Below are positions 1 through 9,009 of a DNA stretch of 64,000 nt, in pieces (position 1 is the first letter of the stretch; every line of letters begins with the position of its first letter). Made by a program: the position numbers and the translations under genes. The stretch is from contig NZ_CP109132.1 in the NCBI RefSeq assembly GCF_035918015.1, forward strand, positions 372,001 to 436,000, given 5' to 3'. Below the pieces are notes generated by a model, which saw nothing but the letters and a program-made list of their open reading frames with translations, did not search any database and had not been told where the DNA came from. Source of the stretch: Streptomyces sp. NBC_01754. Its GTDB lineage: Bacteria > Actinomycetota > Actinomycetes > Streptomycetales > Streptomycetaceae.

Positions 1-704
1 AGCAGCTCCTCCTCGCAGGCACTGCCCGCGTAGGTACAGGCGAGCCCGGCACCGGCGTACATGTCGCCGTGGCGGTGGGCGGGGAACGCGCCGATGAGGC
101 CGGCCACCACATCGGGGTCGGTACCGCCGACGAACCACAGGGCACGGCCGATCCCCTGGTCGATGACGCGGGCACTGTAGGCGTCCGGGCCGCCCTTCCA
201 GGTGAAGGGATGGTCCCGGCCGGGATCGCGGACGTACGCGTCGGTCTTGAAGTACGCCTGGTGGAAGCCGTATCCGTCCAGGATCAGCCAGCGCAGCACC
301 GGGTCGGCCGTGGTCACGTCGGGCCACAGGAACCGGGGCAGGCGGGCCATCGCCCAGCCGATACCCACGTAGATCATGTAGTTGTGGTGGCGGCCCCCGC
401 CCTCCAGGAGCCCGGTCAGCCGCTTACCGCCGCCCGTCAGGGAGTCCAGCATGACGGCGCCCATGCCCGCGCCTTCGTAGGCGAACCCGCGGAAGGCCCG
501 GGGCACCGTCTCCAGCCAGTCGACGGCCTCGTCCGCGCTGCGGGCCTCGACCGCGTAGGCGTACCCCTGGAGGAAGCTCGCCCCGACTGTTTCCAGCTGC
601 TGTCTGGACTCCTCGTCCTTGACGTGGAACCCGCGTGTCTCCAGCAGCGTTTCCCGTACATTCGGTGTGAGGACCCGGCGCCTCAGCGCACGCAAGATGG
701 ACAC
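1..704 (-). CDS. DUF1702 family protein, C-terminus off the left edge
   Basis: Reading leftward from a GTG at 702-704, with AGGGG at 716-720 as a possible ribosome site, an open frame of 234 codons runs off the window. It carries the same landmarks as the next gene upstream: YVGIGWAMARLP at about residues 112-123, DGYGFHQAYF at 143-152 and DQGIGRALWF at 182-191. These identify DUF1702, a family of unknown biochemical function often annotated in or near enediyne polyketide clusters; that association is family knowledge, and no polyketide synthase is visible here. It follows its paralogue by 96 bases in the same direction and is probably co-transcribed. The 3' end and true length cannot be seen. 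Confidence 0.85.
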   Translation of the reverse strand, partial: MSILRALRRRVLTPNVRETLLETRGFHVKDEESRQQLETVGASFLQGYAYAVEARSADEAVDWLETVPRAFRGFAYEGAGMGAVMLDSLTGGGKRLTGLLEGGGRHHNYMIYVGIGWAMARLPRFLWPDVTTADPVLRWLILDGYGFHQAYFKTDAYVRDPGRDHPFTWKGGPDAYSARVIDQGIGRALWFVGGTDPDVVAGLIGAFPAHRHGDMYAGAGLACTYAGSACEEEL

Positions 705-800
705 CTAGAAGACCGCCCCTCAATTCTTTTGCCTGAAATTCCTGATTCCGTGGACCGAACATATTCAATGGGTGTGTCCGGGCGTCTACTCCAAGAATGC

Positions 801-1781
801 TCAGAGGGCGTTCACGGACAGTTTCCCGCGCACGCCGCGGCGCCAGATCTCATAAGCGGGGACCCCGTCGGCCGCCCCTGCCGGGGGTGCGGCGTCATCG
901 GCGAGGACGGCGGCCGCCTCGGCGGTGATCCCGGCCAGCGCGTGCAACGCGGCCCTGGTGTGCCCGGGGACCGTACCGGAGAAGTGGCGGGCCTTCGCCG
1001 CGAACACGGCGCCCTGCGCGAGATGGCCCCGCAGTTCACCGGCCCGCTCGGGCAGCACGGCGAGTTCGGCCCCCGTGGAACAGCCCGCGAAGGTCGCGGC
1101 GAGCCCGACACCCGCCCACAGATCGGGCCGGCGCCCCGAAGCGAAACCACGAACGGCGCCACAGACGTCCTCCACCCGCGCACCGTGGATGAACCACAGT
1201 GCGCGGCCGATGCCCTGGTCCACAGCCCGCTGGAAGTAGTCCGGATGCCCGTCCCACGGATAAGGGGTGTCCAGACGCCGGCCGGTGACCCACCGGCCGG
1301 GATCGAAGTAAGCGCGGTCGAAACCGTATCCGTCGACCGCGAGCCAGCTCATCGGCGGATAGAAGTCCTCACCCTCGAGTTCGGGCATGACCTTCTTCCA
1401 CAACGGCCGGGGCAGCTTCGCCATCGCGAAACCGATACCGATGTAATTGAGGAAGATATGGCGCCGCCCGGCACCCTGGAGCAGTTCCGCGGTACGCCCG
1501 CCCCGCCCCGGCATCACGTCCCGGATCACCGAGGCCATCGTCGCGCCCTCGTACGCGAAGCCCTGGAGCTCCAGATCCACCAGCGACAGCCGGCGCTCGG
1601 TCTCCCACAGGCTTCTGGACTCGATACCCCACTCGAAGCCGGTCACGACGGTCTGCGGGATAGCTTCCAGCCGGCGGGTCACCGCACTCTCGACAACCGG
1701 GAACCCACGTCCCGCGAAACTCACCTCCCGCAAGGACGGGGCCATGAGCAGCCTACGGAGAGAGCCCGTCGCCGATGCCAT
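801..1781 (-). CDS. DUF1702 family protein
   Basis: This 326-residue protein of unknown function belongs to DUF1702. Visible family landmarks are YIGIGFAMAKLP, DGYGFDRAYF and DQGIGRALWF, all shared with the truncated paralogue just downstream. No signal peptide or clear membrane span is seen. The ATG at 1779-1781 is preceded by GAGGAGG at good spacing, which fixes the start. The two paralogues look like a tandem duplication in one transcript. In related clusters DUF1702 proteins also occur in pairs, but no reaction has been assigned, so I give none. Upstream lies about 1 kb of repetitive DNA without a convincing gene. Confidence 0.85.
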   Translation of the reverse strand: MASATGSLRRLLMAPSLREVSFAGRGFPVVESAVTRRLEAIPQTVVTGFEWGIESRSLWETERRLSLVDLELQGFAYEGATMASVIRDVMPGRGGRTAELLQGAGRRHIFLNYIGIGFAMAKLPRPLWKKVMPELEGEDFYPPMSWLAVDGYGFDRAYFDPGRWVTGRRLDTPYPWDGHPDYFQRAVDQGIGRALWFIHGARVEDVCGAVRGFASGRRPDLWAGVGLAATFAGCSTGAELAVLPERAGELRGHLAQGAVFAAKARHFSGTVPGHTRAALHALAGITAEAAAVLADDAAPPAGAADGVPAYEIWRRGVRGKLSVNAL

Positions 1782-2778
1782 ACACGCCTCCTCGACCGGC
1801 CACCGAAAATTAAGGGGTGGCGATGGGCCTCATGGTCAGGTCGCCCCACGGACCGGAGCATCTTCACGCATGCGCAACACCCACGCCCGGACCGGTGTCA
1901 CGACAGACCCGGCGACCGGCACACCCCACCCGCACACAGACCACCACCACCCGGGAAGACAGACAGCAACACCCGGGGCACACAGGGGCATAGGGCACCC
2001 GCGGACACCAGCCGCCCGGGGGACAGGGCACCCGGGGGCGGGGCACCCGGGGGCGCACGGGCCGCCGGAGCACGAGCCGCCCGGGAACGTGGGCCGGGGC
2101 GGGGCACCCGGGGCGTCAGGGACACGAAAACGCCCGCACACCCCCGGCCCACCGCAAACCCAGACAGACCCGAACCGCCCGCCCCATACACGAAGGCCGC
2201 CCGGAGGCACAGATCACCCCGGGGCACGGGCCACCCAGGGGCGTCTGAGGCACGAAGACCCGCACACGTCCAGCACCCCCGCAGCCCCAGACAGGCCGGG
2301 AAGGGGGCCGCCCGCGCATGCGGGCCACCCGGGGGGTGCAGCCACCGGGGCAGGAAGACCGCACACATCCGGCTGCCACAGACCCAGGCAGACCGGGAAC
2401 AGCCGCGCGTGTAGGCGGGCCGCCCCTGGACAGTCCGCCCGCGGGGCGCGGACCGCCCAGACGCGGGCCGCCGCCCCCGGAGCGGCCCGAGCCCGGTCCG
2501 TCGTGCGCGTGGAACACCCGGAACGGGCCGCCGGCGCCATCGGTGACGCGCGCAGAACAGCACACGTCCGGCCCGCCGCAGACCCAGAGAGCCCCGGCAG
2601 AACCGGGAAGACCAGGCAGACCAGGAAGACCGGGAAGACCGGGAAGGATCCGCCGCGGGTGCGATCTCCGTCACCCCCGGGACGGTCCACCGCCCCGGGA
2701 GTGCGGAGACAGGGACGGTGCGGGCAAGAGTGGGGACGGTGCGGTCGAGGGCGGGGGCGGGGGCGGGGTCGCGGGGGG
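1782..2778. other. Long intergenic region with repeats, no convincing gene
   Basis: About 1 kb between the DUF1702 gene and the HxlR gene. Long frames exist on both strands, but they are Pro/Gly/Arg-rich low-complexity translations with no recognisable domain, as expected of stop-poor GC-rich DNA. The interval holds diverged repeats at 2100-2610 and a short run of CGGGAAGACC-like units near 2600-2645. Confidence 0.5.
2100..2610. repeat. Diverged long repeats, four copies
   Basis: Four copies of a degenerate block share a core resembling CACACGTCCGGCC followed by CGCAGACCCAGGCAGACC. Their cores lie at about 2133-2177, 2258-2311, 2357-2405 and 2555-2610. The first two copies also share upstream sequence (GGGGCACCCGGGGCGTC-like, then a CACGAA stretch), giving a unit of roughly 110-120 bp. 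The copies are too diverged to be recent. Function unknown. Confidence 0.5.
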
Positions 2779-3222
2779 TCAGCGTGTGCGTCGTACCGCG
2801 ACCTCCTCGAAGTGGACATCGCGCCCGCAGGAAGCGCACCCCATACGCACCCGGACATCACCGTCGCACCCGATGTGCCGGGCCTGGCGCGGTGGTCCGG
2901 GCTCGGCGGGCAGGTTCCGGTCGCCCCACTGCATCAGGGCGACCACCGCGACGGTCAGCTCACGGCCCACAGGCGTGAGCGGGTACTCGTGGCGTACCGG
3001 CTTCTCCTGGTAGACGACCCGCCGCATGACGCCGAGCTCGACGAGACGGCCGAGCCGGTCGGAAAGTACGTTCCGGGAGATAGGCATCTGGCGCAGGAAC
3101 CCGTCGAAACGCCCGACACCCAGCAGGGCCGAGCGGACGATCAGGAGGGTCCAGCGCTCCCCGATCACTTCCAAAGAGCGCGCCAGAGAACAGTCCTGTC
3201 CTTCGTACGTTCGTGGCAGCAT
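2779..3222 (-). CDS. HxlR family transcriptional regulator
   Basis: A 147-residue winged-helix DNA-binding protein of the HxlR (MarR-like) family. The opening EGQDCSLARSLEVIGERW and the following RSALLGVGRFDGFLRQM and LSDRLGRLVELGV stretches are the typical HxlR helix and recognition segments. The N-terminal Cys in DCSLA is the residue that acts as a thiol sensor in some relatives, which is inference here. The C-terminus has a second Cys-x-x-Cys (CASC). I chose the ATG at 3222 because the frame upstream lacks family similarity. It lies 139 bases from, and is divergent to, the small membrane gene at 3362, which it may control. Confidence 0.85.
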   Translation of the reverse strand: MLPRTYEGQDCSLARSLEVIGERWTLLIVRSALLGVGRFDGFLRQMPISRNVLSDRLGRLVELGVMRRVVYQEKPVRHEYPLTPVGRELTVAVVALMQWGDRNLPAEPGPPRQARHIGCDGDVRVRMGCASCGRDVHFEEVAVRRTR

Positions 3223-3361
3223 GCCCGACCCTAGCGCGCGGGTTGCGTGACAGGACCCGGCCCGGCACCTCCGGGCGGAAAATACGACACGCAGGAAGAA
3301 GACCCCGCGGAGGCGGGCCTGGTGAGATGAGCCACCGTTCCCGGACCACGGAGGCTGAACC

Positions 3362-3928
3362 ATGACAGCAACCAGCACCGGAGCACCACCGCGTTCACTG
3401 CGGGGCGGCATCGAGTCCCTCAACGGCAGGCACCACCAACTGGGCCTTCGCGTCTTCCTGTTCATCGTCATCGCGCACTGGGCGGAGCACGTGGTCCAGG
3501 CGATCCAGATCTACGTCATGGGCTGGCCGATCCCCGAGGCCCTCGGAGTACTCGGAATCCCCTTCCCGTGGCTCGTCACCTCGGAATGGATGCACTACGG
3601 CTACGCCCTGGTGATGATGGTCGGCCTGTTCCTCCTGCGCCCCGGGTTCACCGGCCGCTCAGGCACCTGGTGGAAAGCATCGCTCGGCATCCAGGTATGG
3701 CACCACTTCGAACATCTGCTGCTCCTGCTCCAGGCACTCGCCGGCTCCTACCTGCTGGGCAGGACCGCACCGACGAGCATCATCCAGCTGATCGCACCCC
3801 GCGTGGAACTGCACCTCTTCTACAACACCCTGGTCACCATCCCCATGGTCGTGGCGATGTACCTGCACACCCGTACCGGCCGGGCGGACAACGCCGCCGC
3901 ACGGTGCTCCTGCGCCCCCAGGGACTAA
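3362..3928 (+). CDS. Histidine-rich integral membrane protein of unknown function
   Basis: A 188-residue hydrophobic protein with about four predicted membrane spans. Conserved-looking histidine clusters sit at membrane edges: HWAEH near residue 39, HYGYA near 79, WHHFEH near 117 and ELHLFYN near 149. Such clusters are compatible with metal or haem binding as in membrane oxidoreductases, but I recognise no named family. The start at 3362 follows a GGAGGCTGAACC stretch just upstream. Its stop is 3 bases before the next gene, so the two are almost certainly co-translated. The divergent HxlR gene is a candidate regulator. Confidence 0.7.
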   Translation: MTATSTGAPPRSLRGGIESLNGRHHQLGLRVFLFIVIAHWAEHVVQAIQIYVMGWPIPEALGVLGIPFPWLVTSEWMHYGYALVMMVGLFLLRPGFTGRSGTWWKASLGIQVWHHFEHLLLLLQALAGSYLLGRTAPTSIIQLIAPRVELHLFYNTLVTIPMVVAMYLHTRTGRADNAAARCSCAPRD

Positions 3929-3931
3929 GCG

Positions 3932-4411
3932 GTGCCCCCACCCAGGAAACGGAAGCCCTCCGGGTTCGTGTCCCTGCTGCTGCTCCTGGCCGGGGTCCTG
4001 CTGCTCTGCCTGATGCTGCCGAACCTCGGCAACGCCGCCCGGGCCGCCACCGCGGACGGCCCCCGGGGCACCTTCACCGCGGTCCGGCTCGTCTGCGCCG
4101 GCCACGCCGGGCACACCAGCTGCGAATGGTCGGGAACATTCCGGTCCACCGACGGCACCGTCAAACAGGAAAACGTCAAACTCTACGGCAGCGGCCCGAA
4201 CACGTTCGAGGCCGGGCAACAGGCCCCGGCCGTGGACGTCGGCACCACCGGCCGCGTCTACGACCCGTCAGGCACCCACGCATGGATCTTCACCGTCCTG
4301 CTCCTGCTCCTGGGATACACCCTGCTCGGCATCGTCGCCTTCCGACACCTCACACCCCCACCCCCACCCACCACACGGCCCTCACCCACCACACGGCCCT
4401 CACTCGCTTGA
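3932..4411 (+). CDS. Small membrane protein of unknown function
   Basis: A 159-residue protein starting at GTG 3932, directly after the preceding membrane gene. It has one membrane span near residues 12-32 and another near 117-137, with a roughly 80-residue loop between them containing two cysteines (VCAGHAGHTSC) that could form an extracytoplasmic disulfide. The C-terminus is a Pro/Thr-rich tail with a short repeat (PTTRPSPTTRPS). No family is recognised. Tight coupling to the His-rich membrane protein suggests they work together. Confidence 0.65.
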   Translation: MPPPRKRKPSGFVSLLLLLAGVLLLCLMLPNLGNAARAATADGPRGTFTAVRLVCAGHAGHTSCEWSGTFRSTDGTVKQENVKLYGSGPNTFEAGQQAPAVDVGTTGRVYDPSGTHAWIFTVLLLLLGYTLLGIVAFRHLTPPPPPTTRPSPTTRPSLA

Positions 4412-4507
4412 ACACACCCCAGAACGACATACAGGCACACACCCGGCACACCCCTACCCACCCGACACACACCCCGTCACCTCACGGGCAAGGGCCCTGA
4501 AGTTACA

Positions 4508-5398
4508 CACTGAACGTTTTCAGAGTGGCCACTGATCGGGTGACGGGGCGGTGTGGGTTCGGAGTGCGCAACGGACAGGGCTCCCGTGCCGTTGAGGGAG
4601 GTGTTCGACGTCTCAACTCAGCGACACAGGAGCCCTGTTGGTTCCGTATCCTGCCGCACTCGACCTGCCTCACGCCCTGGTCGAGTGGGTCACGATACTC
4701 ATCGTCACCCGTGAAGGTGACCGCCGGTGCAAGCTTCCGCCGCACCGGAGGGCGCTGATCGCACTGGTGTACCCGCGTCGCCACGAAACCCTGGCCCGTA
4801 TCGCCGCAGCCTTCGGGATATCCGTCGGCACCGCCCATGCCTACGTCACCGCGGTCACCGGCCTGCTCGCCGCGCAGGCACCTGGCCTCCTGAAGACGCT
4901 GCGCGTACACGATCCGGAGTTCGCTCTCCTGGACGGCACGCCCGCCGAGTGCGGCCGCGTCGGCGACGGCAGGGCCGACTACTCCTCGAAACACAAGCGG
5001 CACGGGGTGAACGAGCAGGTCGTCACAGATCCCAGCGGGAGATCCTCTGGCTGTCGCCGGCGCTGCCGGGCCGGACCCGCGACCAGACTGCCGCCCGCAC
5101 CCACCAGATCCTCCGGATCTGCGAACGCCAGGGCATCCCCCTCCTCGCCGACATGGCCTACATCGGTGCCGGCGACCGGGTCACCACCGCCAAGCGCCGC
5201 CCACCAGGCAGCGAACGCACACCCACCGAGCACACCGCGAACCGGGCCCTGTCCGCAGCCCGTGCACCCGTCGAACGAGACATGGCACGACCGAAGCCCT
5301 GACAGATCCTCCGCAGACCCCGCATCACCCCCAACCGCATGAGCGTCATCACCAGAACCGTCCTCACCCCGGAGAGGCAACACTGAAAACGCTCACTG
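4508..5398. mobile_element. IS5-family insertion sequence, inactive
   Basis: An 891-bp element bounded by imperfect inverted repeats. The left end (4508 onward) reads CACTGAACGTTTTCAGAGT and the right end, read inward, CAGTGAGCGTTTTCAGTGT; the match continues to about 26 bp. It contains one transposase frame that is broken twice. No clear target duplication can be seen. Confidence 0.75.
4638..5386 (+). pseudogene. IS5-family DDE transposase, frameshifted with a nonsense codon
   Basis: The frame starts at TTG 4638 after AGGAG (4628-4632). The first part reads [15 protein letters not shown] and reaches the first catalytic Asp in LLDGTPAEC and the [19 protein letters not shown] block. At about 5041 one base is missing, and the protein continues in the next frame as [20 protein letters not shown], then [11 protein letters not shown] (second Asp) and [10 protein letters not shown] (catalytic Glu). 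A second lesion at 5300-5302 turns a family-typical Trp (KSW) into TGA; the same frame then resumes as [16 protein letters not shown] and ends at 5386. Two independent defects make it inactive. Confidence 0.85.
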
Positions 5399-5713
5399 AC
5401 CGTCGGCGTCACGATGCTGATGCCGAGAGTGCCCGTGCGGGCGGTGCCGGTCGGCCTTGAGGCTCCTGCACGCACATCGGGACAGGGGCCCGTCTCACTG
5501 CTCGGGGCTGATGCGTAGGCGCCGGGCGCCATGAGCTGCTCCAGGACAGCTCGGCCGATCGCTCCGACGAGGCCGATCACGGTGTCAGCGATAACGCCCG
5601 CGGCCCGGACGATCGATCGCGGGCGCATCGGAGCACGACGCCGAAACTGCCCCGGTCCGGGTCCACCCCGGATGTGGCGCCGGCGCTACGCGGCCTGTCG
5701 CCGGGGACACCGC
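5399..5713. other. Gap between two transposase genes
   Basis: No firmly supported gene. A minus-strand frame starting at 5628 (MRPRSIVRAAGVIADTVIGL) looks mildly gene-like for about 75 residues and runs into the right end of the IS5-like element at 5398, so it could be a small gene truncated by that insertion. The evidence is weak. Confidence 0.3.
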
Positions 5714-6904
5714 TCAGGCCTGCCCCCCCATCGGCCCGGGCAGCACGCCGGACAACTCCAGCCGGCTGTAAGCGGAAGCGGCCGAGACAAGCGTCATGTG
5801 ATGGTGCCACCCCGGAAAGGAACGCCCCTCGAAGTCGAGCAGCCCGAAATCGGCCTCCAGCTCCAGCACCGCCGAACCCGCCCGGCGCTGAAGCCTGGCC
5901 AGCGCCGTCAGTTCATCGGTACGCCGGTGCACCATGTTCGTCAGCCACATCCGGGGAGAGCGGCGTCCCGCATAGGAACGGACCGCGAAGAGCCGGTAGG
6001 TGTGGTGCGGTGCGTGGCGGGCGAGCCGCACCTCGGGAAGACGGACCAGAGCGGTCATCACCGAAGTACGTTCCGCCCGCCCGCCCAGCGCGTCCTGGGT
6101 AGCGATCCTGTGGTAGCCGCCGTGCGCGTGATCGAACAGGCGCTGCGCCTCGAGGGCCGCGGGAAGTTCGGACATGTACGCCCTGGGGACCGGCCGGCCG
6201 ACGGGGACCACCGGGGTCCGGCCGGGCAGGGTGACCACGAAGTCACGGCCCCGGGCGCTGAGCCCCCGCACCAGCGCACTCATGCCCGTGTAGTAGCTCA
6301 GATCGGCCACGACCGGCGGAGCACTGAGACGGGTACTCTCCCCCAGCGCGTCGACGAGGTCGAGGGCGTGCTGCTCGATGGTACGGTGACCGGCCTCATC
6401 GGGAATACGGGCACGCGAGCGACGCTGTTCGTCGTTGACCCAGGCACCGGGCAGCAGCAGACCCCAGTGGACCGGCACCGCCTGCGACCCGGCGGCGAGG
6501 AACGCACCGATACCGAGCTGGCAGTTGACGGAACGTCCGGTAGCCGGCACGAAACGGCGGTGCACACCGCAGGAATGATCACCCCGCTTACGCAGAACAG
6601 CGACATCCAGAACCCAGGCACGCGGCACCAGCCGCCCCTCGGCCCACCGCGTCAGCTCGGCCCTGGCCGGAACCCAGTCCCAGGGACTGGCATTGACGAA
6701 CTGATGCATCGACTGCGAAGCCGTCGGAGAACCCGAAACAGCCGCAGCGATCCGCCGTACCGACTTCTTCCCCTCCGTGGTGAGCAGACCCGTCAGATAC
6801 GCCTGAGCCCACGCACGCTGATCAGCCCTCGGCAAATGACCGAAAACCTGCCCGGTGAACGCGGACAGCAGCAGATGCGTACCACTCCCGTCGTATGCCG
6901 CCAT
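5714..6904 (-). CDS. IS701-family-like transposase (DDE endonuclease fold)
   Basis: A 396-residue protein starting at ATG 6904 after GGGAGGGGA. Features of IS701-type DDE transposases are VLDVAVLRKRGDHSCGV with the first acidic residue near 97, VVADLSYYTGM with the second Asp, and LELEADFGLLDFEG then PGWHHHMTL with the final Glu region. It is full length, but I see no flanking inverted repeats, so it may be a stranded or domesticated copy. An AT-rich stretch lies 50-90 bases upstream (6955-6990), followed by the 20-bp repeat field. Genes of this type are common beside Streptomyces specialised-metabolite loci; that is general experience, not proof of function. Confidence 0.7.
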   Translation of the reverse strand: MAAYDGSGTHLLLSAFTGQVFGHLPRADQRAWAQAYLTGLLTTEGKKSVRRIAAAVSGSPTASQSMHQFVNASPWDWVPARAELTRWAEGRLVPRAWVLDVAVLRKRGDHSCGVHRRFVPATGRSVNCQLGIGAFLAAGSQAVPVHWGLLLPGAWVNDEQRRSRARIPDEAGHRTIEQHALDLVDALGESTRLSAPPVVADLSYYTGMSALVRGLSARGRDFVVTLPGRTPVVPVGRPVPRAYMSELPAALEAQRLFDHAHGGYHRIATQDALGGRAERTSVMTALVRLPEVRLARHAPHHTYRLFAVRSYAGRRSPRMWLTNMVHRRTDELTALARLQRRAGSAVLELEADFGLLDFEGRSFPGWHHHMTLVSAASAYSRLELSGVLPGPMGGQA

Positions 6905-7495
6905 GACTCGTCCCCTCCCGCTGGGCATCCCGGCCTGCCACGCATCCAACACCCCATAGAATAGCGAACGTTCTCTTTTTTTCAACGGGAAGCAACACCC
7001 CCGCCCCACCACCGAAGAACACCCCCACACACACCAAACACCCAGAAACACCCAGAAACACCACCGGCAAACACCACCAGGGAGGCACCCCCGGAAGCAC
7101 CCAGCCACCCCCGGGAGCACACACGGAAGCACCCAGCCACCCGCGGGAGCACCCCCGGGGAGCACACACGGAAGCACCCAGCCACCCCCGGGAGCACCCC
7201 CGGGAGAGCCACCCGCGGGGAGCACCCCCGGAAGCACCCAGCCACCCCCGGGAGCACCCAGCCACCCCCGGGAGCACCCAGCCACCCCCGGGAGCACCCA
7301 GCCACCCGCGGGAGCGCCCCTGACCCCGCCATGACCAAGGCTTTCCCCTACTTGGGCAACTACTGATTGCCCCTCCCTCACAGCGCCGCCCAAGCTTGGA
7401 CGACGCTGACCGACCGAGGCACGTCCCGGAACACCGCATCGGCGACCAGACACCGCGCACCACGCGCCGTACCCGCCGACGCCTTCGGAGAGAAC
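6905..7495. other. Divergent intergenic region with AT-rich patch and repeats
   Basis: This 591-bp stretch separates the leftward transposase gene from the rightward TetR gene. It has an AT-rich patch with GCGAACGTTCTC (6963-6974) and a T-run at 6975-6983, plausible as promoter or operator DNA, then a field of short tandem repeats at 7081-7320. No gene is supported. Confidence 0.5.
7081..7320. repeat. 20-bp tandem repeat array
   Basis: The unit GCCACCCCCGGGAGCACCCA occurs as three perfect consecutive 20-bp copies at 7241-7300, with a degenerate fourth copy at 7301-7320. Further spaced variants (GGAAGCACCCAGCCACCC) fill 7081-7240. It is non-coding in every frame as far as can be judged. Confidence 0.8.
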
Positions 7496-8122
7496 ATGGT
7501 GAAACAAAAACGGGCGGCACGAACCCGCCACACCCTCCTACAAGCAGCCGCCACACAATTCAGCTACAACGGATACACCGGCACATCCCTCACCAAAATC
7601 AGCAAAACAGCCGGACTCTCCCTCGGAGCAGTAACCTTCCACTTCCCCACCAAAGCCGCCCTCGCCGAAGCCGTCCAAAACGAAGGCCACACCCACATCA
7701 AAACCGCACTCCAACAACTCGAAACCCCCACCAAAACACCCATCCAACACCTCACCGAACTCACCCTCGAACTCGCCCGCCTCATCAAACAAGAACACAC
7801 CGTCCGCGCACTCCTACGACTCCAACGCGAACACCCCACCAACACACCCTGGACACAAACCTGGCAACCCACCGCCAACAAACTCCTCCACCACGCCTAC
7901 AACAACGGCGACCTACACCCCTACGCCCACCCCGACACCATGACCTCCCTCATCACACACCTCATCACCGCAACCGAAACCCTCCACCACACCACAACCA
8001 CAACCAACCCACACAAAAACACCACCAACCCACTCACACCCATCTGGCAACTCCTCATAACAGCCACCACAACCACCAACCCAACAACCCAACAACAACC
8101 CCCCAACCCACCACCCAACTGA
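7496..8122 (+). CDS. ScbR-type TetR regulator (gamma-butyrolactone receptor-like)
   Basis: A 208-residue TetR-family repressor. The start at ATG 7496 (MVKQKRAARTRHTLL) has GGAGAG upstream. The N-terminal helix-turn-helix reads TSLTKISKTAGLSLGAVTFH, then FPTKAALAEAV, matching autoregulator receptors and pseudo-receptors such as ScbR and JadR2 rather than general TetR proteins. The ligand domain is poorly conserved and ends in a Thr/Pro-rich tail. Such proteins control specialised metabolism; the target here is unknown. Codon use is odd: third positions are nearly all C or A, with few G or T, unlike most genes in the window. Paired SDR or P450 genes are common beside such regulators, and an SDR gene lies at 9010. 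Confidence 0.8.
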   Translation: MVKQKRAARTRHTLLQAAATQFSYNGYTGTSLTKISKTAGLSLGAVTFHFPTKAALAEAVQNEGHTHIKTALQQLETPTKTPIQHLTELTLELARLIKQEHTVRALLRLQREHPTNTPWTQTWQPTANKLLHHAYNNGDLHPYAHPDTMTSLITHLITATETLHHTTTTTNPHKNTTNPLTPIWQLLITATTTTNPTTQQQPPNPPPN

Positions 8123-8375
8123 CCACATCAAAAAACTCACCCGCAACCCCGACAATTGAAACCGACGACGGAAGAGCCAAGCACGTGCCCAACGACCTCA
8201 CACCCGACGACCCGCAGACCCCCGGGAACAGACACCCCCGCTGCCGGGCTCACTGCCGCACCCACAACCAATGAACGACCCCACCCCCACCAACCCTTTC
8301 CCGCAGATTGATGTCCCCTGGGATGCAGGACGGTGAAAAACGGTCAGGTACGGAATCTTGAGAGGAACTCCGGCC

Positions 8376-8688
8376 ATGGCTGCACCGAAAAAGTACACGC
8401 TGGAAATATGTGAGCGCGCGGTGCGGATGTACCGCACCTCCGATCCGAAACCGAGATCAAAAAGCTCGCCACCAACCTCGGCGTCCGCCCCGAGGCCCCG
8501 CGCGGCTGAATCCGCCAGGCCGAGACAGACACCGGCGAGCGAGATATTCACGGCTGACCACCGACGAACCCGCCGAGCCAGTGGCCCTGCGCAAGGAGAA
8601 CGCCCGGCTCAAGCGGGCGAACGATGTCCTGCGGACAGCCTCGGCCTATTCAGCGGCGCAACCAGCCCGACCCGACCAGGCCAGGTAA
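8376..8688 (+). pseudogene. IS3-family OrfA transposase remnant
   Basis: Starts as MAAPKKYTLEICERAVRMYR, the typical OrfA helix-turn-helix opening. After DPKP a base is lost, and the frame continues IKKLATNLGVRPEAPRG with TGA where the family has Trp, then IRQAETDTGERD. A further shift restores LTTDEPAEPVALRKENARLK and RANDVLRTASAYSAAQ, the leucine-zipper-like end, before TAA at 8688. OrfB (the DDE part) is not seen downstream, so this is a dead fragment. Confidence 0.8.
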
Positions 8689-9009
8689 CCACGCTCCTCG
8701 ACGGGCTTCCACGCTTGGGAGCCGAGTGCGTACTTCGGGAACTGCACCCGACCCGGGGCGGTTCACACTGAGGTTCCCCCGGTGTGCGGGGGACCTCAAA
8801 CACACGACGCCATCTGACGACAGGACACATTGGCCCCGAACCCGACCAGGTACTTCCCTCATCCCCGCAGCGGGGCACCGGCCAACCACCCGTCAGGCAG
8901 AAAAACAGCTTCAGTGAGGCCACCGGCCACCGGCCACCGCCACGAACATGCAGTCCACCCATAGCGCCACACAACCAGCCCCGGGCGTCACCCAGGAACC
9001 GACGCCACC
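8689..9009. other. Gap between IS3 remnant and SDR gene
   Basis: No gene is recognised. It contains one clear hairpin at 8772-8799 and a weaker one near 8856-8875. The IS3 remnant and the SDR gene converge on this stretch. Confidence 0.4.
8772..8799. terminator. Hairpin, possible bidirectional terminator
   Basis: GAGGTTCCCCCG then TGTGCGGGGGACCTC forms a near-perfect stem of about 11 bp with a short loop. It sits between convergent genes and has no T-run. It is a single copy, so not a CRISPR repeat. Confidence 0.4.

Noticed and set aside
69..2414. A 781-codon + strand reading frame
   Set aside because: It lies opposite the DUF1702 genes and runs through repeat DNA; the translation has no domain and is explained by lack of stops in GC-rich sequence.
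5714..6904. A complete IS701 element around the transposase-like gene
   Set aside because: No matching inverted repeats or target duplication could be found on either side, so only the gene is reported.
8772..8875. Two CRISPR-repeat-like hairpins
   Set aside because: The two differ in sequence, spacing does not fit a repeat-spacer unit, and no cas gene is present.
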